DNA of 64,000 nt from Lutjanus erythropterus (GCA_020091685.1 CM034595.1:25343564-25407563); one strand, 5' to 3'; shown: positions 28,281-41,011, numbered from the stretch's first letter. Numbers and translations are program-made. The notes: generated from the letters alone by a model not told the origin.

Positions 28281-28699
28281 GTCACAGGTCGCACATTTTG
28301 CTATCAGTTCAACCAAAGGGTTGCTCTCAGACTGTCTCATGAAAACGTTTGCAGAGGCCGGGAGAGATGAGAACATGCAGAATTTCACAATAAATGCAAA
28401 AAAAAAAAAAAGTCATTTATTACAACTACTCATATTACTGTAATTAAGTCTCTTTTAAGTATTGTTTTCAAGTCTTAACTGCTGAGTAGGCCAACAATTT
28501 GTATTGATATCATTTGCATCTTTGTAGCCAGGATATCCAAGCACAAATGGGCCAATGAAAACCATGAAATACATCTGAAAAAACTCTGCAGCAGGCACTG
28601 GGTTTAAGAGGTGACCACAACCACTGAGCAGAACAGTGTAGGAGTTGGGAGAAATAGAAATTCTCTTTCGATTGAATGTCTGCTACTGATAATACATTT

Positions 28700-28815
28700 A
28701 TCACAGTTAAAAAGTAACTAATACTCTGAGTTTACTTATAGTTGAGTAATATTTCAGTAATATAACACTGCTTCTATTCAAGTACAGATTTTCGGTACTA
28801 CTTCCACTGCTGGAA
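28700..28815 (-). mobile_element. Family D fragment
   Basis: Contains GTAACTAATACTCTGAG, TATTCAAGTACAGATTTTCG and CTACTTCCACTGCTGG, an end of the same family. Confidence 0.45.
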
Positions 28816-29076
28816 GCAGCAGCACCTCCGCACCTTATCTTGCGATCCCCTGTGGGGTCTCGACCCCCAGGTTGGGAACCAGGTGCTTTAAACTAAAGTA
28901 ACATGGGAAATCAGGTACCGGTATGGAACATGTGGTGCACATGTAGTTTTACCTCTTTGGTAGCACGACCGCAGAGCAAGCACAGATTTAAGGTTAGGGG
29001 GGGTGGTAATGGGTGGGCTGGCTGAGCTCACCACAAAATTATATATAGACTTCCTGCGCCTCACTTCTGAACCCAC

Positions 29077-29079
<3 letters not shown>

Positions 29080-29111
<32 letters not shown>
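29080..29111 (+). repeat. (CA)n microsatellite
   Basis: About 16 CA units. Confidence 0.95.
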
Positions 29112-29114
<3 letters not shown>

Positions 29115-29656
29115 AGATACACACACACTCCTAGAGTTTTAGCAGACGAGGATGAGATTCAAACTTTGAAAAAGCGAGGTGATTCCCACCCATAACCACT
29201 TCAAACATGACGCATATGTATGCAAGTGTTCAGTGTTGAGTTGTCTGAGGCTTCTGTTAAGCTTCTGTGTCACAAAAATATAGTTTTGTCTCTCTGGAAA
29301 AAAATATTCACAAACAGGCTACTGTGTTTTGCACTTGAGCTGACTATAACCTTTGTATTTTTCTCTTGACTGACTCACTAAAAGTCATTTTTAAAAGTCC
29401 CTGCATGGTGTTACCCCGCTGCTACCCTCAGACTGGATGTGACACATCCTCTGTAAGAGTTTCATTTATCACAATAGGTTCTGTTCAAATCATCAATCAG
29501 ACAGTTATTATAGGTTTTTTATGTTTATTTTTAATTCAGTTTTTATTAGTTTCAGTATTAGTTTTAGTTATTATAATGTGGGCTGTATTTGTTAGGGGAA
29601 AAACTTAATAAGTTAAGAATAGAAACAAACACATCACTTTGTGAAACCAACTGACT
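29112..29656. other. Intergenic, nothing assigned
   Basis: AT-rich, with a TTTTAGTT-rich patch at about 29,520-29,580. Confidence 0.5.
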
Positions 29657-30230
29657 TCAGTGGTGGAATATACATTAAATCATGTACTGTGGTTAAAAAC
29701 ATTTTTGAGATATTTGTAGTCTACTTGAGTATTTCCATTTACTTTATAGTTCTACTGTAGTTTCATTTTTATTTCAGAGAGGTGAAAGTACAATAGAGGA
29801 ATATTGTACTTTTGACCCTACTACATTTATGTCACATCTGCAGTTACTAGTTAATTTTCAAATTTAGACTTTACATACAAAACACACAATCAGTTTCTAA
29901 AATATGATTTAGTTGTTACAGATCAAACTACCAAAAGTACATGAAGTACTCCACATCAACTAATGACATTAAAGTAACAATTGCATATTAATACATACAT
30001 AATAATGATGCAAAAATATAATATTATAAAACTGATGGTAAATGCTCTGCACTGTGAGTACTTTTACATTTCATACTTGAATAATTTTACTTTGATAGAT
30101 TAAGCACATTTTATTTTGGATACTTTTGTACCTACAAAAGTGACATTTTGAATTCAGGGTTTTTACTTGCAATGGAGTATTTTTACTCTGTTTTTTTTTT
30201 TTACTCTACTTTTACTTAAATAAAAGATGT
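29657..30230 (+). mobile_element. Family D element, copy 4
   Basis: TTCAGTGGTGGAATATACAT at the left; a TTTTACTTAAATAAAAGATG right portion without a clean CCACCACTG end. Confidence 0.6.
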
Positions 30231-31500
30231 GAATAGGGGATACTGGGAGCAGTTATAATTGGGGTTGTTACACACTCAATTCAGAAACTAGATAGAGTGA
30301 TGACACTTACTCTGCACATGCTCAGTAGGATTCTCTCTCTGCCTGTAGAAGCCATGAGCAAGATCTGATGTATAAAAACTACTTTTTGGATGTAAGGTAC
30401 TTTTGTTCTGCAGTCTAATGTTTAGATGACTGCGAAATTAAACTTAGATCAATCTTATCTCTAGGCTATTGCCTAAAAATGAACAAACTATGCTAATATG
30501 GTTGTTGCTAGCTAGCATGTAAGATTTTGCATAGCTGCAAGGGGTTAGATGTAACGCAGTGTTTCAATTGTCCTTCAGGCATATGGCCCAGAGTAAGGTC
30601 CTGTCTGTCTGTGCTGACACAAAATGTACATATTCCAATAAATTCAAATGTAAAATGACTTTTAATTCAATTCAAATAATTAAAATCTAGTTATCTCTAA
30701 ACTGAAAACAGACATTTGCTTTAAATGCATATGATGCCTGTCATCTAAAAGCATCTTAACCATAAACCAAAAAAAAATCTAATATTATTAAATACTACAG
30801 CAGTAATGCGATTACTTTGAGGTGTGCAGATGCAGTGGTTAACATGACTTATTTTTCAGTTTCCCCACCAGGGAGGCAATTATAACAATCTGACTTTTTA
30901 CATTAAATCTAAATATTATAGTCTTTTCCTTGTTAGTGGAAATATGTCAGCTGTATTATTAATTAGTGCACATATATATGTTTCTTATATCAAAAGATGA
31001 CAAGTGTATTTCAAGCAGGGGTGTAGTGGTAAATTCAAAGGTGCTTCCCCTCATTGATCTATGCAGTTGATCTAAAAATAGATGAGTAAACCCTCAGTCT
31101 AATTTCAGAAAGGCAGATAACTGAGTTCACTTAAGTTTACCCCCCACTATACTTTCAAGTAGTCTGTGATATGAGGGAAATGTTAAAAAAGCCCGATTAT
31201 TGTTGCAATTGTCCCCTGTCTCCCCTACACACAATTTCAGTTAGTTATTTTTTTTTTCCTAAAGTCTAGTTTTTGTTTTTTTATGTCAGCTAACTTGAGT
31301 GTTTTTTCACACCTAGTTTTTAAGTTTAGTTTTAGTTAACTACAATAACGTTGCTCTCAGCCTCAGTCCAGCACTTGTGTGGACTTGTGTGCTGGCACTC
31401 TTCCTCTTCTCCATCCGTGGTCACCTCCAGATGGCTTCACAGGGAATATTGCTGAGTCATGAGGAGGCTGTTTCCACTGAAAATGCTTTTGTATCTGACA
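30231..31500. other. Intergenic, nothing assigned
   Basis: AT-rich sequence upstream of the CpG-rich block. No gene or repeat recognised. Confidence 0.5.
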
Positions 31501-31799
31501 GCAATAAGCAGATATCCTTCAATCCGCTTTCGCTGCCCGCTGTAGGCTACTCAACCCACCTCTGCAATCATGCGCTCGACGATGCCCAAGGGAGAGAGGA
31601 GGAGGAGGGAGGAGGAGGGAGGAGCGGGGTCTCCAAACCAAACCTGCCCACCTCTCTCCTCCCTCCGACAGACACCGCTGCTGGCCTATCGCACCCGAGC
31701 TGGACCCCCTCCCTCCCTGCCTGCCTGTGCCCTGCCCACCCCGGCGGTCTCTTCTCCAGCCCTGCCAGAGCCAATCCGCGACTGGGTGTAAGTAGGGCA

Positions 31800-32163
31800 A
31801 GCCGCTTCCTGGTTCTCAGAAAGAAGGAGCAGAGGGAGTCGGAGTGGGCCAGCGGAGCGGAGGCAGCACACAAGACGCACAGGGGGGTCAGAGCAGCCCA
31901 GAGAGGAGCCGGCCGGCCGGGCTGCACAGAGAAGAGACCGGAGCGAAAGACGCACGAAGAATAAAAACCTCCCGGGTGTCGAGCTGAGGCAGGCAGGAGC
32001 GGTGATCCCCCCCCTCCCCGGTGGAAGAAAAGAAAAGACGAGCCGAGAGGATAAAAAGAAGAAAAAGTAGAAGTAAGAAGGGTGGGACGGAATAATCCAG
32101 GAAGTGTGGAGGCCGGTCAGGTGGGAGGCGACGAGTCTGAACAGGTGACACACCGGCACTCAG
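31800..32163 (+). other. zbtb7b: Candidate noncoding first exon 1a of zbtb7b
   Basis: The CpG-rich sequence ends CACTCAG|GTAAATG, a good donor; weaker donors are at 32,121 and 32,145. The exon start is not determinable; 31,800 is only indicative. No convincing coding frame. Confidence 0.35.
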
Positions 32164-32370
32164 GTAAATGAAAACTATAGCTCACCTGCGCTGTGCGTTA
32201 AATGTGATTTAGGTGACATGTCAGTTTTGTCATGCCAGTCAGCACCGGCTTCTCGTCTCAACCTATAGCCTCCTTCCCCCCTCCCTCCTCCCCGGTTCTG
32301 ATCGGGGTCACGGGAGGACAATCCACGTCACGGGTATTCGGTAACTCCCGTCGACGTTCATTCCCCCCTT

Positions 32371-32376
32371 TATAAC
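32371..32376 (+). promoter_or_regulatory. zbtb7b: TATA-like box in CpG block
   Basis: CCCCTTTATAACGCAGCC resembles a TATA box. About 140 bp downstream lies a donor, GCGGCCAG|GTGAGA (32,512), so a second first exon of roughly 32,400-32,511 is possible. Confidence 0.3.
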
Positions 32377-32899
32377 GCAGCCAGAGCTAGTTTCTGCCTC
32401 GGGTTTTTAGCGCTCAAATGGGGGGAAAAAAAAGAAGACGCAGGCTGTACGGTAGTGTTTTCTTGTTTTTGGAGCAGGTGTTTGATATGTGCGTCTGCGC
32501 GCGGCGGCCAGGTGAGATACAGAGGGAGGAGAGAGCGGGGTCGGCGGGTACATTTCTGGAGACTCGGGCTTCTAATTATAGCCGAGAACACCGGCTGACA
32601 TCCAAAACCTAACCTGCTCTCTCTCACGCACATCACCTGCCTCTCTGCAGCTCCATGGGCACGCAGAGCAGTGTGGATCTGGTGGACTTGAGCCCAGTGT
32701 TGCCAGACTGGTTTGATGTTTTCCAGCCCATCATATTAAAAATCCGCCCCAAATTGACAAAAATCTGCTCAAAAACTGTCTGTAATGCAGTGGTTCTCAG
32801 GCTTTTCTAGCCAGGACCCTCCAGAGTAACCAGGTTGGAGTTTGTGACTACTGCTAAAAATCCATATTGAAGAAAGTCAGGGTGATATAGATGTAGAGC

Positions 32900-33590
32900 C
32901 CAAGTCCCTCCCTTCCAGTGGACCACCATGGGACCTTACTTCAGAAAAAATATGAATGGTAGTCAATGCAAATCATTTTACGTTCCTGTTTGAATTGTGC
33001 CTTGAATTGCACATAAGCTGTTTGTCGATTTAAAGTATAATAGTAAAAATCAAGAAATTTGTTTTAGTGTAGTTTTGTTTGAAACCACCCATTCAGCTAC
33101 ATGTTTTGTCTCGCACAATATACGTCACCAACACCGACATTACTGTCCCTTGTAATGTTATCTTACCTGATTTATTTTATTCAGTGATTCCTGGTGCTTT
33201 AATCAGCCGGGAAGCAAGTGAGAGCTTGCAGCTTGTGTGACTACATCCCAGTACGAAAACACACATCGTATCTTCAGCGGCCAAGGTTAGCTTTTGGAGG
33301 GAGAAAGTCATGACATCACTTATGCCGCCATTGGGTTTGTAGTCTCTCTAATTATGTACACTCACAGTCTGATGCTTCAACGGTTTTTGCATCAAACACA
33401 GACTTTCTTGACATGAAAAATTATCTTTTAAACTGACAAACATCATATGTGTGACTCATGGCACAATTCAAACAGGATCAAAATGTCTGCCTCTTGTCAT
33501 TGACTACCATTCATATTTTTACCAAAGTAAGGTCCCATCGAGGTCCACCAAAAGGAGTGTGACTTTGCTTCTCTATTTCAGAAAAAATAT
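32900..33590 (+). mobile_element. Foldback MITE with long inverted repeats
   Basis: The arm at 32,918-32,998 (GTGGACCACCATGGGACCTT, ATATGAATGGTAGTCAATG, CCTGTTTGAATTGTGCC) is repeated as its reverse complement at about 33,460-33,548 (GGCACAATTCAAACAGG, CATTGACTACCATTCATAT, AAGGTCCCATCGAGGTCCAC). The transcript would fold into a long hairpin. The true ends may extend to CAGTGGTTCTCAGG at 32,789. Confidence 0.7.
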
Positions 33591-35300
33591 GCAAGACTCA
33601 AGGGTGAGAGGCCTCGTGTTTCTCAGTTGATGGTGCTGATATCTGACTTTCAGGTTAGACTGACTCTCTAAAACACTCTATAAAACCTGTTCTAAGGCAA
33701 ATTATATCATTGGTACAGGGAATGTAATGTAAAGACCATCCCCCAGTCTAAAATACAGCCCTAATTTCCCCATCATGCCTGCTGGACTGTGTAATTTGTT
33801 ACAGCTATGACAAGGAACTTTTGTATTGTGGATCAAACAATTTGACAGAATGACATGATAATATAATAACAATTATATGTGCTAGAACACAGATAGACGG
33901 CTACATCATACAGTGCAATGATAAAACAATTTTCCAAGTCTGCTCTCTGCCTTAAAAATAAAGGGAAAGTTCTAATAATGAAAATAATAGGTTTTTATCT
34001 CAGCTGCTGAGCTGTAAGAAACCTTGACAGTATCCCAGCTTAAAGGGAAAATTCAGCATGTCATGTGGTTGTCCAGTAAGTCAGTGTTGATGGTAAATGT
34101 AGTCAATACATTTCTCAGTGTGTGGTGTATTGACCAAAAAAAAACTGAGTTCTGCAAAATCTGTTGTTCTTCCTGCATCCAGTGATGTCACAGTGATGTC
34201 ACTAGATATGAGGAAGAACGTGTGTTTATAGAGTGAACCGTGGGTGGATGGTAATAATATCTTCTCTTAGCAGCAAGAAAGAAAGTAATATCAATGCTTG
34301 GTTGAGTGGCTGGATGTGTTTGCATAACTAAAGGTATAAAATTATGAGTATTTTTTTAATATACTGTCATTTTTGATGCATGAAAAACAGCCCTGCTCAT
34401 AGCAAACCAGCCCAAATCCTGTCCACCCACTCAAGCCCATTTTATCCCTCACAGTGCACTGCACAGCGCAACACTGATTTAGCCTCTTGCACCTAAATGA
34501 TCCCTCTTCAGTGGTCTGTTAATCATCATTATCATTATCATCATCATCGTCCTCATGGCGCACCCAGTGTTTTATGTTAATCCTGCCACTATCCTGTGTT
34601 ACAATAGGATGTGCTCAGGCTGTAATGTTAGGTTAAGGCTTCTTTCTGCCTACCTCATGGGTGGGGAGGGCTGTCATGCCAGTGGGCTTTTGTGTGTGTG
34701 TGTCATTACAGAGGTAGATGTGTTACTGCTGACTCGCCCCTCTGACAGACCGGCCTAACAAGCTCGACTGGCTTGGGTTTGGTTTCCCTGTCTTGGGCAC
34801 AGCCTGTAAAAATCTTTAGTCGGCCATGCAGGTAGTTAATGCCTGTATGCCCTCTAGGCTCAGGTGTTGTCGCAGCTCTTTTGGCTCGCCTCTCAATTCT
34901 CAGAGGGGCTCGAGTGGGAGGCACCAGCTCTGGGCCTGTGTTTGTGGGAAAGTTTCTGACTTGAAAAAAAAAAAAAAAAATCATGTTGCAATTATTTTGA
35001 CAGATTGACAGATTTGACAGATTGCAATATGATATGATTAGTGACGATCATTTTTGCAACATCATTTTCACTGAAAAAAACTAGGATGATGTGACATTTT
35101 TTGTGGTCTGTACCAAACAAACATGTTTTCTTATCTAGAGAACAGGATTTGTAGGCCAGGACGTCTCTACACTACACTGCACACACTGCACTACAGTACT
35201 TCATTATAATGCTGTTTTGTCATTTTCATTTATCAGAAAATTGCAGCTTCTGCGATTTGGTTTTTGCACTTGGCCATATTGTGATTTTGATAATATTTTG
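33591..35300. other. zbtb7b first-intron region, nothing assigned
   Basis: Largely unassigned. TCA/ATC-rich patch at 34,525-34,555 and a poly(A) run at 34,963-34,980. Short ORFs at 34,555-35,008 show no domains. Confidence 0.5.
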
Positions 35301-35309
35301 ATTAATTGT

Positions 35310-35600
35310 GCAGCACCATTAATTTGTCCATCATTTTCTAAATGAATCAGTCAGTTATTTTGTCCATAAAATTCCAGAAAAATGTGAAAAATGATCACTG
35401 CTTCCCAAAGCACAAGGTGTCATCCTGAAACATCTTGTTTTCTCCCCAACCCAAAGATAATCTGTTTACTGTCATAAAGGACTAAAGAAAGCAGGAAAAA
35501 ATTACATTTCAGAAACTGAAATCAGAGACATTATTTCTAATTATAAATGACTCAAAATGATAATCAATTGTCAAAATAATTGGCGCTTAATTAAATAGTT
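35310..35600 (+). repeat. Dispersed repeat family C, copy 2
   Basis: TTGTCCATCATTTTCTAAATG, TTCCCAAAGCACAAGG, AGATAATCTGTTTACTGTCATAAAGGAC and AATAATTGGC match internal parts of the other copies. Confidence 0.5.
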
Positions 35601-35609
35601 GCTAATCAA

Positions 35610-36015
35610 TTAATCGGGCTGGGTGATATTTGTCTAATCAATAATATCTCGATATTTCTAGGCTATTCTGTGATATATGATAAATAGCTCAATATACACT
35701 TTTTCTCTAAAATAAATAATTCTAAAACAATGCAAACACATGATGATCTATTAGAATATGATGCATTGCTGTATATTAAAGTTCCCAGCAGTATATAAAG
35801 TAGTTGAGGCTGGGCAATATGGACATCGGTGCTTTCACAAAATATTAACACAATGAAACTTTTGATAATTAATCGTCAGTAATAAGGTTCAGAAATTACT
35901 GCACTTGACTGTAATTCAGCATTTAAAAACAGGAAACGACAACTCTTATACCATAACCAAAATCTAAGCCGATATCTAGTCTCACATTACAATATTGATA
36001 TTTACTGATCCGGCA
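35610..36015 (+). repeat. GCTGGGCAATAT-type dispersed repeats
   Basis: GGGCTGGGTGATATTTGTC at 35,615 and GGCTGGGCAATATGGAC at 35,809, with AATATCTCGATATTTCTAGG between, typify a common teleost element. Related ends occur at 37,312-37,800. Confidence 0.5.
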
Positions 36016-36391
36016 CTAGACTGAAGGGAACAAAAGTTGGGAGAGGAGACAGCCTTTTTGTCTCTCTGTAGTTTTCCTGTGCGTGCTGTCGTGTGAGGGG
36101 ACATTTCTAATGCTCCCTCACACTGGGACGCTTCTCCACACATGGAAGAGCCATCAGGCTTTTGAAATAAATTCTTAATGCCAGCTCTGTTTGCCCTAAC
36201 TTTGTCTGCAACGTAATTAGACATCTGTGCTTCATCCCTTGTTCCTGTCGTCCTGACATGACCTGCATCCTGCTCTGCTCTCTACAGCCTTTAGTCTGCA
36301 TGTCGTCCCCTGCATTTCTTGAATATTTCTTAGAGAGCTGTGCAAATCAGAAAAATGCATGCCGACAGGCCATCACTTCTGTACAGTGTGG

Positions 36392-36441
36392 TGTTGTGTG
36401 TGTGTGTGTGTGAGAGAATAGATGTCTGTGTGTGTGTGTGT
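36392..36441 (+). repeat. (GT)n microsatellite, interrupted
   Basis: Two GT runs separated by GAGAGAATAGATGTCT. Confidence 0.9.
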
Positions 36442-36814
36442 ACATGCGTGGGCTTTCCCAACCATTACTGACTGTTGTAGTGGTTCTTTTCCGAAGAAGT
36501 CAAAGTAGGAAGCGGTTGGTTTCTATCTGTCTTTTACAAGAACCCCCCCCCACTCCACCCCAAATTACATCTGATGCATCATGTGATTGCTTGTGGGTGT
36601 GTGTATGTGTGTGTATCCACATGCACCATGGCTAACCTGTTTCACAAAAGAAAAGACGACATATGCTTCAATTAGTAAGCACTTTGTGTTTTCTTGATAT
36701 CACTTCATCACATCCCCCACCTTGACTCACAGCCCCTCCTTTGGGATGAATGATGCCCAAATTAAATTAGGTTCATTTTTTTTTATACTTCTTCTGTGCC
36801 TTTTTTTCTCTCAG

Positions 36815-36923
36815 GTGTATGTGACCTCTGCTGACCTCTGAGCAAAGCACCAGAAGAGGAGGGGGACGAGTGAGAGGCAGAAGAAAGCAGGCACCCATCT
36901 CCTCCTGGGTTTATGGACTGGAG
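36815..36923 (+). other. zbtb7b: Candidate internal 5' UTR exon of zbtb7b
   Basis: A strong acceptor (CCTTTTTTTCTCTCAG) and donor (CTGGAG|GTAGGAA) bound 109 purine-rich, GC-richer bases (GAAGAGGAGGGGGACGAG and similar). Stops occur in frame, so it would be untranslated. It lies 4.6 kb downstream of the CpG block. Support is splice-site quality and composition only. Confidence 0.4.
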
Positions 36924-37311
36924 GTAGGAATCATGACATATACCTCTGTGTATATTATACCATAAGTCCCAAAATTAAATGAACAAAAGATTATTTTAAG
37001 GGTTCAGTATCCCTCAAACAAAGTAGTTGGTTTAAGTGCAATGTCAACGCTTCTCTAGGCAGAGAACCAAATGTACCAAATGGTCACACTCGAAAGTGGG
37101 GCAAAAGAAGATGTGATTAATTGTGCAAGTGGAGATAATGTTGCATACTTGATGACGCACACTTTTTCTTAATCATATATGCTATTGCACCGAGTTCAAC
37201 ACCAGAAAAATTGTGTAAGAATGCTAAAGGAGCTTGAGACATAAGTTCAAACCCTGCCTATTTTGTCACCTTTGCAGCCAGCCAAGTGCTGGATGATGTG
37301 GATGTGATCAG

Positions 37312-37800
37312 GGCTGGGCTGAAAAATTGATCACGATAAAATGTTTCATTTCAGGTGATATTTATAATTCAAAATAATTTTTAATATCCTATTTTTAATA
37401 AAGACTAGGGGAAAAAGTAGTCTTAAAAAGTTATCAAGGCACACAGGTAATTGACTTAATAGACCAAAAAGAAAAAAAAAAAAAAAAAAAGGATGCTGAT
37501 GAACTGAACTGTCGTTCTGTCATTCATTTTCCTCACTGGCTGGAACCTTCTTCTCACTGCACGCTGTTTCTGTTGTATTACATGTCGATGTCACAACTGA
37601 ACAACACAACACAACAACTGTTAGCGTGTCACTCGTCGCACACTTCATTATAAAGGGATGGATTTGTAATGAGCTTTAATTGTGTGTGTTTAGTGCATTT
37701 AAGTGAAAGTATTTTAACATTTTATTGAACAATTTTATTATTGTTATTGATAAAGTGTCCATTTCTGATACATATCACTATTGTTTTATTGCCCAGGTCT
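37312..37800 (+). mobile_element. GGGCTGGGC-ended MITE
   Basis: Left CAGGGCTGGGCTGAAAAATTG and right TGTTTTATTGCCCAGGTC are imperfect inverted ends. A poly(A) run lies inside at 37,470-37,490. No ORF. Confidence 0.5.
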
Positions 37801-40680
37801 CGATGTAACTGTTGGACTGTGTGTTTTTGGAAATTTGCAATAATTCTGCTGATCCCTTAACACTAAGCTGTGTGGGGGCGGTTTTAATGCTTCCACAGGT
37901 GGTTTGTTGAAATCATACTGATGTCTTTAAGATACCTTCAAGAAATAGGGCTCAAGCTCAGCTCAAACAAACAAATGCAATATGACAGTATTGAGATGAC
38001 TGGTGACAAAATATTTATTTAATCATCAAAAATACTTGCTTGTTATCAAATGAAAATGTCACCTTAAAAGGTGTATGATACACTTATATTAATTAGCACC
38101 CCTGGCATGCACAACGATAAATCAGAATATCAGCCTACATGAGTCTAGTATTTTTTAACTTAACATTTTAGTGCCTTTCTTCATCATTTGGGATGTGAAA
38201 ACATCAGATCACTGTCAGAAAAAGTAAAACTGTGCGTCCTGCAAATCTCAGTGCACCTGCCAGGCAGACAGACTGGAGTCAGCTGATCTTTGTGTTTATC
38301 GCCTTTCTCCACTTCCATCACAGTTAATTTGGGACTCTATTTGTAATGACATCAACACAAAAAGAATCAAATTACAGATGAGTCTTGCGCCTCCTCCTGC
38401 ACAGTCTATATGGATTATTTCCAACATGTGTGAACACGTCTGACACGGACGATCTCGTAGTACGTACTGCATATGTGAAAGGGTACATTTGGACGATGTC
38501 CTGACCTGATTCTCAGGGCATAGTTTGGAGTGCATGTGTGAAGACGGCTTATGCAAAGGCTGAAAGCTGTAATTTTCTGCACATTCACATTACAGCAAAA
38601 ATAACAAAGTATCAAGAGTCACATTTGTGAAGTTGTTTCACCTTGCTGTTTAAAAAGATTTCAGCTTTAAAAGAACAGCAAACCTGCTTTCATCCCGTTT
38701 AACATTAAGCTGCACACACAGACAGTTACAGATGAAAACAAGTTAAATCACTTCCTATATGAACGAAATTAAAACACACTGAGATCCTTTGGGTTTATGG
38801 AGTGCAGCCCAGCCTGTGTCCGAGTAACACAAATAAAATGTACTTAGAAAAGAGCATGACTAATTTCCCTGATGCGAATCATCCAGAACTGCCAAATCGG
38901 TATCCGTTTTATTCAGCCCGTCGCACATTTTTTATTCCTTTCTCACAGTTTAGACCATAAACACACGGTTGTGGGAGTCAGACCTCACGGAGGATTGTTT
39001 TTTATAGGATTGCCTTAGAAAAAATATGAGCTGAATAAAGTGGTCAAGCAGTTAAATATTTTATAAGGAACCTGGAAGTTAACTCCTCTGTTGTTTGTTG
39101 GCTGCAGCCGCTCTATGACCGCAATCGGCTTTTAAAGATTGCTCAGGAAGGATGCCAAAAATAAACTCTTGTGTTTAAAACGGGCTTCCGATATTTATAG
39201 GTTTTTTAGGAGGTGATCACCACAGAGCAACACTGCTTCTGAGAAGCTTTAAAGCCTTGTTGATAGTAGTATAAGAGGAATACTAGGTCAAAGCTTCAGG
39301 CTAATGTTATGCTAAAACCTGCAATGAAATACAACTGTAAAAATCAGAATTTGTAAATCTATAATAAATACAATAGGCATCAGTTTTTTTACACGAGCCC
39401 AAAGCGCGAAGTTCAATTTCCTGCCATGTATTTTATCAGGGAATATAACAGCCTAAAAACTGAAAAATCCATTTACTATTTAAACAATATTGTTTTTTTT
39501 ATGTTAAAAATAAAGAATTTTACTATTAGTATTTGTTATGCACAGATGTTTTTCAGCTCAACCATTCAAATGGTAATTATTGTTCAACAGAGGAAACCTG
39601 TGGCTCAAAAAATAAATTTATCTCTAGATTTTAAGATTTAACACTGGGCCACATACACACACACAGCAGACAGCAACAAACCAAACAAGGAATACATATT
39701 TTTGACACACCTTTCTTCAAATTATCATCAACTCACTGAGAAGACTGTGCATGTATAGTAGTATAAAGAACATCTCCAACCACACGTAAGGCTTTGTTTA
39801 GGTTTTCAATGCACAAAACTTTAGCATGAATCTCTAACATTTCCCCTTGTCCTAATCCACATAAAAAAAAGAGGGAGAGGTTACAGCTTAACTCTTCTCA
39901 TAAGCAAATTAAAGGTCCATTGAATGAATAGGAAGCAAAAAACATAGTTATCTACTCCCAAATATTACAAATGTAACATAAATGAAATTTTCTGCATTTT
40001 AAATTATCCACACGTTTCAAATGATGAACTTATTGCATTGCTCACTGTTTCTGCAGCATCTTAAAAAGTCTCAAATCCAATAATAAGCTGAATTTCAGGC
40101 CTTAAAAATTGGTCTTAAAAATCTAGTTACAAAGTTAATGTTTCCTTTTATAAAGTTGGATCAACTTCAGTCTCGCTTTTGAATGTGTTTTTGTGAAAGA
40201 CTTATATTGATCAGACTGTAACAACTTCAAAATGAAACCAACATCGGACCTAGAAGCACTTACTGTGCATACACTTTTTTGCCATTGTGGGCAAGAAACG
40301 GATCTTAAATGATATTCACAGTGGTCTTAAAAAGTCTTAAATTTAATGTGTTGAAACCTGCAGAAAACCTGATTACTGTAAATATGAGCTGTAAATACAT
40401 CTGTCGCCTTCAGTGAACGATGTAAACGACTGCTGTTTTACATATTTACTTAAATCATTGCATACTTATCTCTACAGGCTTCTACACGTTGTATATAGTT
40501 TTTAACACACTCCAGCACACAGATGAATTTAATAATGATATATTAAGTAAAACGTTTCCGATTTCAACTCTGAAATAACTACAAAAATGCCTTTGTTCCC
40601 TTCCTGATTACTGCTGATCGTCCTCAGAGGCAACACGGAAATTCCTGCTATTTCAAACAAATTATATGCACGATAGAGGA
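37801..40680. other. zbtb7b intron, mostly unique-looking sequence
   Basis: No recognised transposon ends between about 38,150 and 39,300, unlike most of the window. 39,300-40,680 is AT-rich with nothing recognised. No ORF with homology. Confidence 0.4.
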
Positions 40681-40701
40681 CCATGTTCGAGCATGAAAAA
40701 C

Positions 40702-40775
40702 GATTATATGTTACATATAGTTACTAACACTCAGATTTGATTTGGATTATATGTTACATATAGTTATTAACACTC
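40702..40775 (+). repeat. 43-bp tandem duplication
   Basis: GATTATATGTTACATATAGT followed by TAYTAACACTC occurs at 40,702 and again at 40,745, differing at one base. Confidence 0.9.
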
Positions 40776-41002
40776 GTATTTCATTTGAGCTGAGCATGAA
40801 ATTTTTTGTGACTTCGGTGTGTTTGTGTGTGTGTGTATAAATATATAAGTATGTGTTTGTGTGCTTCTGTGTGTGTGCGGTGGGCAAGTTGGTGTGACAG
40901 ATCATGTGACCTTGGCTTTGCTGGAGTATGACTGGTGACAAGCATGTGTCCGTGAACTGGTGGGTAGAGGGAAGTGAACTCAAGTGGTCTGTCAGGCGAG
41001 GA

Positions 41003-41011
41003 ACACACACT

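Larger units (their letters stand above)
31560..32620 (+). promoter_or_regulatory. zbtb7b: CpG-rich block: likely distal promoter of zbtb7b
   Basis: About 1 kb of GC- and CpG-rich sequence stands out against AT-rich, CpG-poor surroundings. It contains GGAGGA repeats (31,595-31,625), GC-box-like GGGGCGG relatives and several strong donor sequences (32,164; 32,512). The next recognisable coding sequence on either strand is zbtb7b, 30 kb downstream, with candidate 5' exons between. The block is therefore best read as a vertebrate CpG-island promoter with noncoding first exon(s). A minus-strand transcript cannot be excluded. Confidence 0.6.

Noticed and set aside
31377..31964. 195-codon open frame on + strand at the CpG-rich block
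   Set aside because: It reads through GC-rich purine repeats, has no domain and overlaps open frames in several other phases; open frames are expected in such composition.
31686..32159. 157-codon open frame on - strand
   Set aside because: Antisense counterpart of the same GC-rich block, with no recognisable features.
32653..32810. Possible coding exon MGTQSSVDLVDLSPVLPDW after a CTGCAG acceptor
   Set aside because: Frame ends at a stop without a donor, no homology, and it runs into repeat-like sequence.
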